Of a stretch of DNA of 64,000 nucleotides, positions 59,618-64,000 are shown piece by piece. The stretch spans positions 806,001 to 870,000 of the forward strand of contig NZ_CP009630.1 of assembly GCF_000959445.1 (NCBI RefSeq), written 5' to 3'. This stretch comes from Burkholderia vietnamiensis LMG 10929. GTDB taxonomy: Bacteria; Pseudomonadota; Gammaproteobacteria; Burkholderiales; Burkholderiaceae. Below the pieces are notes generated by a model. The model did no database searches, was not told the DNA's origin, and worked only from the letters and a program-made list of their open reading frames with translations. The translations under genes and the position numbers were made by a program. Every line of letters begins with the position of its first letter. Positions within the stretch are counted from its first letter, which is position 1.

Positions 59618-61942
59618 TCAGGCGGCGGCCGCCGCCGGCGCCGCCGCGCGATGCAGCAGCACGGGCACCGACTTCGACGTCGGCGTGTTGCAGACGTCGC
59701 CGACGCTGTCGAGCGGCACCAGCGGGTTCGTTTCCGGGTAGTACGCGCCGATGCAGCCGCGCGGGATGTCGTATTCGACCAGCAGGAAGCCGTCGGCGCG
59801 GCGCACGATGCCGTCGTGCCAGACGGTCTCCATGTCGACCCATTCGCCGGCCTGCAGCCCGAGCATCGCGAGGTCGTCGCGGTTGACGAACACCACGCGG
59901 CGCTGGCCGTATACGCCGCGATAGCGGTCGTCGAGCCCGTAGACGGTCGTGTTGTACTGATCGTGCGAGCGCGTCGTCATCAGCGTCATCAGGCGTTCGC
60001 CGTGCAGCGCGCGGGCGCGCTGGATCGGCGTGTCGGCCGGCAGCGCGTGCGCGATGAAGTTCGCCTTGCCGGTCGGCGTCAGCCATTCGCGATCGCGCGA
60101 CGCGACGCGCAGGTGGAAGCCGCCCGGCCGCGCGATGCGCGCGTTGTAATCGTGGAAGCCGTCGAAGGTCGCCTCGATCGCGTCGCGGATCTTCGCGTAG
60201 TCGTCCTTGTACGCGAGCCAGTCGATCGTGCCGCTGCCGAACAGCGCATGACCGAGGTGCGCGACGATCGCCGGCTCCGACATCAGGTTCGCCGAGGCCG
60301 GCTGGTTCATCCCGTACGACACGTGCACCATGCTCATCGAATCCTCGACCGTCACGCCTTGCGCTACGCCGTCCTGCAGGTCGATCTCGGTGCGGCCGAG
60401 CGTCGGCAGGATCAACGCGTCGCGGCCGTGGATCAGGTGGCTGCGGTTCAGCTTCGTCGTGATGTGCACGGTCAGGTCGCAGCGGCGCATGCCTTCCCAC
60501 GTGCGCGGCGTGTCGGGCGTCGCCATCGCGAAGTTGCCGCCGAGGCCGATCAGCACCTTCACGCGGCCGTCGCGCATCGCTTCGATCGTCTCGACGACGT
60601 CGTAGCCGTGCGCGCGCGGCGGCGCGAAGTCGAACACTTTGCCGAGCCGGTCGAGGAACGCCTGGGTCGGCTTTTCCTCGATGCCGACCGTGCGGTTGCC
60701 CTGCACGTTCGAATGGCCGCGCACCGGGCACAGGCCCGCGCCCGGCCGGCCGATGTTGCCGCGCATCAGCATCAGGTTGGTCAGCATCTGCACGGTCGCG
60801 ACCGAGTGCTTGTGCTGCGTGATGCCCATTCCCCACGTCGCGATCACCCGTTCGCTGCGCGCGTAGCGCTGCGCGAGCGCGTCGATCTGCTCGTACGGCA
60901 CGCCGCTTTCGGCGCTCAGCGCGGCCCAGCTTTCGTCGCGCAGATCGGCGGCGAACGCGTCGAAGCCGGCCGTGTGCGTGTCGATGAATGCGGTGTCGAG
61001 CACGCGCGGCGTACCGGCGGCGCGTGCGGCGTCGTCGAGTTCGAGCACGCGCTTCGCGATGCCCTTGAGCAGCGCGAAATCGCCGCCGATGGTCGGCTGG
61101 ATGAACGTCGAGGCGATCTTCGTGCCCGACATCGTCAGCATTTCGAGCGGGCTTTGCGGATCGGCGAAGCGCTCGAGGCCGCGCTCCTTCAGCGGGTTGA
61201 TCGACACGATGGTCGCGCCGCGCTTCGCGCATTCGCGCAGCTCGCCGAGCATGCGCGGATGATTGGTCGCCGGGTTCTGGCCGAAGATCAGCAGCAGGTC
61301 CGCATGCTCGAAATCGTCGAGCGTGACGGTGCCCTTGCCGACGCCGACCGACGCCGGCAGCCCGCGGCTCGTCGCCTCGTGGCACATGTTCGAGCAATCG
61401 GGGAAGTTGTTGGTGCCGTACCGCCGTACCAGCAGCTGGTACAGGAACGCGGCCTCGTTGCTGGCGCGCCCGGACGTGTAGAACGCGGCCTGGTTCGGGT
61501 CCGGCAGCGCGCGCAGGTGGCGCGCGATCAGCGCGAACGCGTCGTCCCAGGCGATCGGCACGTAATGATCGGTCTGCGCGTCGTACACCATCGGATCGGT
61601 CAGCCGGCCGTGCTGCTCGAGCTCGAAATCGGATTGCTCGAGCAGTTCGGTGACCGTGTGCGCGGCGAAGAACGCGGGCGTCACGCGCTTGCTGGTCGCT
61701 TCGGCGGCGACCGCCTTCACGCCGTTCTCGCAGAATTCGAACGTCGACGCGTGCTGGCGGTCCGGCCACGCGCAGCCGGGGCAGTCGAAGCCGTCCGGCT
61801 GGTTCTGGCGCAGCAGCGTGCGGTAGTTGCCGCCGGCGACCTTCTCCTTGATCAGGTTGATCGTGACGGCTTTCAGCGCGCCCCAGCCGGCGGCCGGGTG
61901 CGTATATGGTTCGATGCGCGCGGTGGCGGTTTTCTTTTTCAT
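59618..61942 (-). CDS. YdeP/FdhF-like molybdopterin oxidoreductase
   Basis: This 774-residue molybdopterin-dependent oxidoreductase resembles formate dehydrogenase alpha subunits and E. coli YdeP. Blocks seen include FDCPGCAWPDR near the N terminus, FYTSGRASNEAAFLYQLLVRRYGTNNFPDCSNMCHEATS, GQNPATNHPRMLGEL, NLMLMRGNIGRPGAGLCPVRGHSNVQG and the C-terminal dinucleotide-binding MTLMTTRSHDQYNTT. Only one of the N-terminal cysteine pairs of a [4Fe-4S] site is visible (CPGC), as in YdeP-type proteins. ATG 61942 (MKKKTATARIEPY) is preferred over the 5' extension. The substrate is unknown; YdeP is linked to acid resistance. It is divergent from a MocR-type gene. Confidence 0.87.
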   Translation of the reverse strand: MKKKTATARIEPYTHPAAGWGALKAVTINLIKEKVAGGNYRTLLRQNQPDGFDCPGCAWPDRQHASTFEFCENGVKAVAAEATSKRVTPAFFAAHTVTELLEQSDFELEQHGRLTDPMVYDAQTDHYVPIAWDDAFALIARHLRALPDPNQAAFYTSGRASNEAAFLYQLLVRRYGTNNFPDCSNMCHEATSRGLPASVGVGKGTVTLDDFEHADLLLIFGQNPATNHPRMLGELRECAKRGATIVSINPLKERGLERFADPQSPLEMLTMSGTKIASTFIQPTIGGDFALLKGIAKRVLELDDAARAAGTPRVLDTAFIDTHTAGFDAFAADLRDESWAALSAESGVPYEQIDALAQRYARSERVIATWGMGITQHKHSVATVQMLTNLMLMRGNIGRPGAGLCPVRGHSNVQGNRTVGIEEKPTQAFLDRLGKVFDFAPPRAHGYDVVETIEAMRDGRVKVLIGLGGNFAMATPDTPRTWEGMRRCDLTVHITTKLNRSHLIHGRDALILPTLGRTEIDLQDGVAQGVTVEDSMSMVHVSYGMNQPASANLMSEPAIVAHLGHALFGSGTIDWLAYKDDYAKIRDAIEATFDGFHDYNARIARPGGFHLRVASRDREWLTPTGKANFIAHALPADTPIQRARALHGERLMTLMTTRSHDQYNTTVYGLDDRYRGVYGQRRVVFVNRDDLAMLGLQAGEWVDMETVWHDGIVRRADGFLLVEYDIPRGCIGAYYPETNPLVPLDSVGDVCNTPTSKSVPVLLHRAAAPAAAAA

Positions 61943-62035
61943 GATGCGTGTGTCGGGGTTGGTGCGTGCAGGGTACGCGCGGCGCCGTGACCGCTGTGTG
62001 TACACCTTCTCATATCAAAAAAGAGTACAGTTGCG

Positions 62036-62065
62036 GCCATTCGGGCCGTACGAGCCATTCGGGCC
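62036..62065. promoter_or_regulatory. 12-nt direct repeat GCCATTCGGGCC x2, MocR operator candidate
   Basis: GCCATTCGGGCC occurs at 62036-62047 and 62054-62065 (centre spacing 18 bp), in the gap between the YdeP-type gene and the MocR-type regulator. GTACA is also repeated at 62000-62004 and 62025-62029. MocR-family regulators such as GabR and PdxR bind direct repeats, so this is a plausible autoregulatory site. Confidence 0.5.
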
Positions 62066-62104
62066 CGCGACGGCATCGTTGAAGGGAAGCTGAAAGGAGC
62101 GCGC

Positions 62105-63526
62105 GTGAAGCGATACGAACGACTCGCCGACGATCTCCAGGCGCAGATCGAGCGCGGCGTGTACCGGCCCGGCGAGCGCATTCCGTCGGTGCGGCAGGCG
62201 AGCCGGCAGCAACAGCTCAGCGTGACGACCGTGCTGCGCGCGTACCTCGTGCTGGAAAGCCGCGGGCTGATCGAAAGCCGGCCGCAGTCGGGCTATTTCG
62301 TGCGCGCGCGGGCCGCCGCGCCGGCCGACGCCGAGTTGCACGTGTCGACGCCGGCCGCCGAGCCGTCGGCCGTCGACGTGAGCCGGCTCGTGCTGTCGAC
62401 GCTGCGCTCGATCGCGCGCGACGACGCCGTGCCGCTCGGCTCACCGTATCCCGACGCGTCGCATTTCCCGGTGCAACGTCTCGCGCGGTACGCCCAGGCG
62501 ATCGGGCGGCGCCGCACGCGCTGGGGCGTGATCGACGACTTGCCGCCCGGCAACCAGGAGCTGATCCGCCACATCGCGCGGCGCTATGCGGAGCGCGGCG
62601 TGGCGGTCGAGCCCGGCGAGATCGTGGTGACGATCGGCGCGACCGAAGCGATCAACCTGTGCCTGCAGGCCGTCGCGAAGCCGGGCGACACGATCGCGGT
62701 GGAGTCGCCGACCTTTTACGCGATGCTGCATGCGATCGAGCGGATGGGGATGCGCGCGCTCGAAGTGCCGACGCACCCGGGCGACGGCATCGATCTCGAT
62801 GCGCTCGCACGGATCCTGGCGAGCGAGCGCATCGCCGCGTGCATGGTGATGCCGAATTTCCAGAATCCGCTCGGCTTCGAGATGTCCGACGCGCGCAAGC
62901 GCGCACTCGTCGAGCTGCTCGCGCAGCACGGCGTGCCGGCGATCGAGAACGACGTCTATCACGAGCTGCATTTCGGCGATACGACGCCGAGCGCGCTGAA
63001 GTCGTACGATCGCGACGGGCTCGTATTGCATTGCGCGTCGTTCACGAAGAGCCTGTCGCCGCGCTACCGGATCGGCTGGGCGATGCCGGGCCGCTATCGC
63101 GACCAGGTCGAGAAGCTGAAATTCCTGAACACGCTCGCGACGCCCGCCATCGAGCAACTCGCGATTGCCGAATACCTGAAGTACGACGGCTACGATTTCC
63201 ATCTGCGGCGCATGCGCAAGCAGTATGCGCAGCAGGCGAGCGTGATGAGCGCGATGGTGCGGCGCTTCTTCCCCGAGGGCACGCGGCTGTCGCAACCGCG
63301 CGGCGGCTACGTGCTGTGGGTCGAGCTGGCGCCACAGGTCGACGCGATGAAGCTGTATGCGCTCGCGCTCGCGCAGCGCATCACGGTCGGGCCCGGCCAT
63401 ATGTTCTCGGCGAGCGGCAATTACCGGCACTTCATCCGGCTCAACTACAGCTACCCGTGGTCGCGGCAGATCGAGGAGGCGTTGAAGGTGCTCGGCCGGC
63501 TTGCGGCCGAATGCGCGGTGCGGTGA
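62105..63526 (+). CDS. MocR-family regulator (GntR helix-turn-helix plus aminotransferase-like domain)
   Basis: This 473-residue protein has an N-terminal GntR domain (YERLADDLQAQIERGVYRPGERIPSVRQASRQQQLSVTTVLRAYLVLESRGLIESRPQSG) joined to a fold type I PLP domain of about 370 residues with NQELIRHIARRYAERG, FQNPLGFEMSDARKRALVELL, the PLP-aldimine region CASFTKSLSPRYRIGW (Lys in SFTKSL) and GGYVLWVEL. GTG 62105 has AAGGAG upstream. Divergent from the YdeP-type gene with direct repeats between them. It probably senses PLP or an amino acid and controls the divergent operon. Confidence 0.9.
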   Translation: MKRYERLADDLQAQIERGVYRPGERIPSVRQASRQQQLSVTTVLRAYLVLESRGLIESRPQSGYFVRARAAAPADAELHVSTPAAEPSAVDVSRLVLSTLRSIARDDAVPLGSPYPDASHFPVQRLARYAQAIGRRRTRWGVIDDLPPGNQELIRHIARRYAERGVAVEPGEIVVTIGATEAINLCLQAVAKPGDTIAVESPTFYAMLHAIERMGMRALEVPTHPGDGIDLDALARILASERIAACMVMPNFQNPLGFEMSDARKRALVELLAQHGVPAIENDVYHELHFGDTTPSALKSYDRDGLVLHCASFTKSLSPRYRIGWAMPGRYRDQVEKLKFLNTLATPAIEQLAIAEYLKYDGYDFHLRRMRKQYAQQASVMSAMVRRFFPEGTRLSQPRGGYVLWVELAPQVDAMKLYALALAQRITVGPGHMFSASGNYRHFIRLNYSYPWSRQIEEALKVLGRLAAECAVR

Positions 63527-63602
63527 GCGGCGGGATGAGCGCGCGCTGTGCCGCGCCGCGCGATGGCGGGCGGCGGCCCGTTGCCGGCCGCTGCGTCGAA
63601 CC

Positions 63603-64000
63603 TCAGCGCGTGCCGCCGGGCGGCCGTTCGCCCGCACCGCTTGCCCGCAGCGGCAGCCGCAGCGCCGTCGCGAAGCTCGCCGCATGCAATGCGCACAACA
63701 GGCCGAAGGCCCACGCGTACGCGACGCTCGGCGAGCCGCTCGTCGCCGTCTCGACGTGCAGCCGCCACGCGAGAAACAGCGTACAGAGCGTCGTGAAGGT
63801 CGGCCCGCCGAGGCGCTGCACGATATTCAGCGACGTCGTCGCCATCGGCAGGCTGCGCCGTTCGACCGACGCATACGCGGCGGAAATCGACGGCGTGCCG
63901 ATCGCGCTCTGACCCATCCCGCGCAGAAACAGCGCGGGCATCAGCACGTCGCGATCGAAGCCGTGCAACGCGAGGTACGCGAACGGCAGCGTCGCGATCA
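63603..64000 (-). CDS. DHA2-type MFS transporter, C-terminal fragment (cut by window edge)
   Basis: The reading frame is open from the right edge of the window to the TGA at 63603. The visible 130 or so residues include IATLPFAYLALHGFDRDVLMPALFLRGMGQSAIGTPSISAAYASVERRSLPMATTSLNIVQRLGGPTFTTL, typical of helices 11-13 of the EmrB/QacA family, and a last helix AYAWAFGLLCALHAASFATAL. The family exports drugs or dyes with protons. The rest of the gene lies beyond the window. It is convergent with the MocR gene, 76 bp away. Confidence 0.75.
   Translation of the reverse strand, partial: IATLPFAYLALHGFDRDVLMPALFLRGMGQSAIGTPSISAAYASVERRSLPMATTSLNIVQRLGGPTFTTLCTLFLAWRLHVETATSGSPSVAYAWAFGLLCALHAASFATALRLPLRASGAGERPPGGTR

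Noticed and set aside
58793..61990. 1,065-codon plus-strand frame over the bestrophin and YdeP genes
   Set aside because: Very Arg/His/Ala-rich antisense shadow with no recognisable domain; the minus-strand proteins are convincing.

Overview
The window is GC-rich DNA with overlapping operons, OmpC-type porins, LysR-type regulators and a PenA-like beta-lactamase paralogue. Together these suggest a Burkholderia (probably Burkholderia cepacia complex) accessory replicon. That assignment is inferred from gene families, not from a search. No rRNA, tRNA, CRISPR array or intact insertion sequence was seen.

Left edge (1-5.6 kb): the tail of a type II thioesterase is translationally coupled to a gamma-glutamyltransferase, followed by a threonine ammonia-lyase and a LysE-type exporter. 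This looks like the flank of a nonribosomal peptide or modified amino-acid pathway whose core lies off the window. A porin gene follows.

Type VI secretion island (5.8-29.9 kb): tssC-tssK-tssL-tssE run leftwards. Rightwards lie two vgrG genes with their cargo, then an unknown membrane protein, tssM, tssF, tssG, tssJ and a PAAR gene. The first VgrG carries a C-terminal HECGH metallopeptidase-like domain and is followed by an overlapping candidate immunity gene. The second is followed by an effector that combines a Cys/His papain-like amidase domain with a lambda-R-type lysozyme domain, and by an exported candidate immunity protein. The two vgrG genes share a 2,036-nt collinear repeat and an 83-nt conserved upstream element. 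No tssA, tssB, hcp or clpV is present, so the apparatus is incomplete here.

Middle (30-44.4 kb): single genes and small groups. They include a membrane diguanylate cyclase, a cupin, a secreted esterase, an OpgC-like acyltransferase, a second porin, a SnoaL-like protein with a LysR regulator, a 36-codon membrane peptide gene, and an M23-like lipoprotein lacking most metal ligands. A PenA-family beta-lactamase homologue that has lost its catalytic residues follows, then a GcvA/AmpR-like LysR regulator, a fimbrial-like protein, a divergent NmrA-like reductase/LysR pair, and a GlsB/YeaQ-type membrane protein with a clear intrinsic terminator.

Right part (44.5-64 kb): a complete ddpXABCDF-type operon for D-Ala-D-Ala dipeptide uptake and hydrolysis, headed by an RpiR-family regulator. 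Divergent from it is hipBA with repeated operator-like sites. A Tat-exported oxalate decarboxylase is broken by a one-base frameshift and is followed by an NRAMP manganese transporter, which fits the Mn dependence of that enzyme family. Then come an orphan paralogue of the ddp binding protein, a small lipoprotein, a bestrophin-like channel in an apparent operon with a YdeP-type molybdopterin oxidoreductase, a divergent MocR-type regulator with a direct-repeat operator candidate, and the end of a DHA2-type MFS transporter cut by the window edge.
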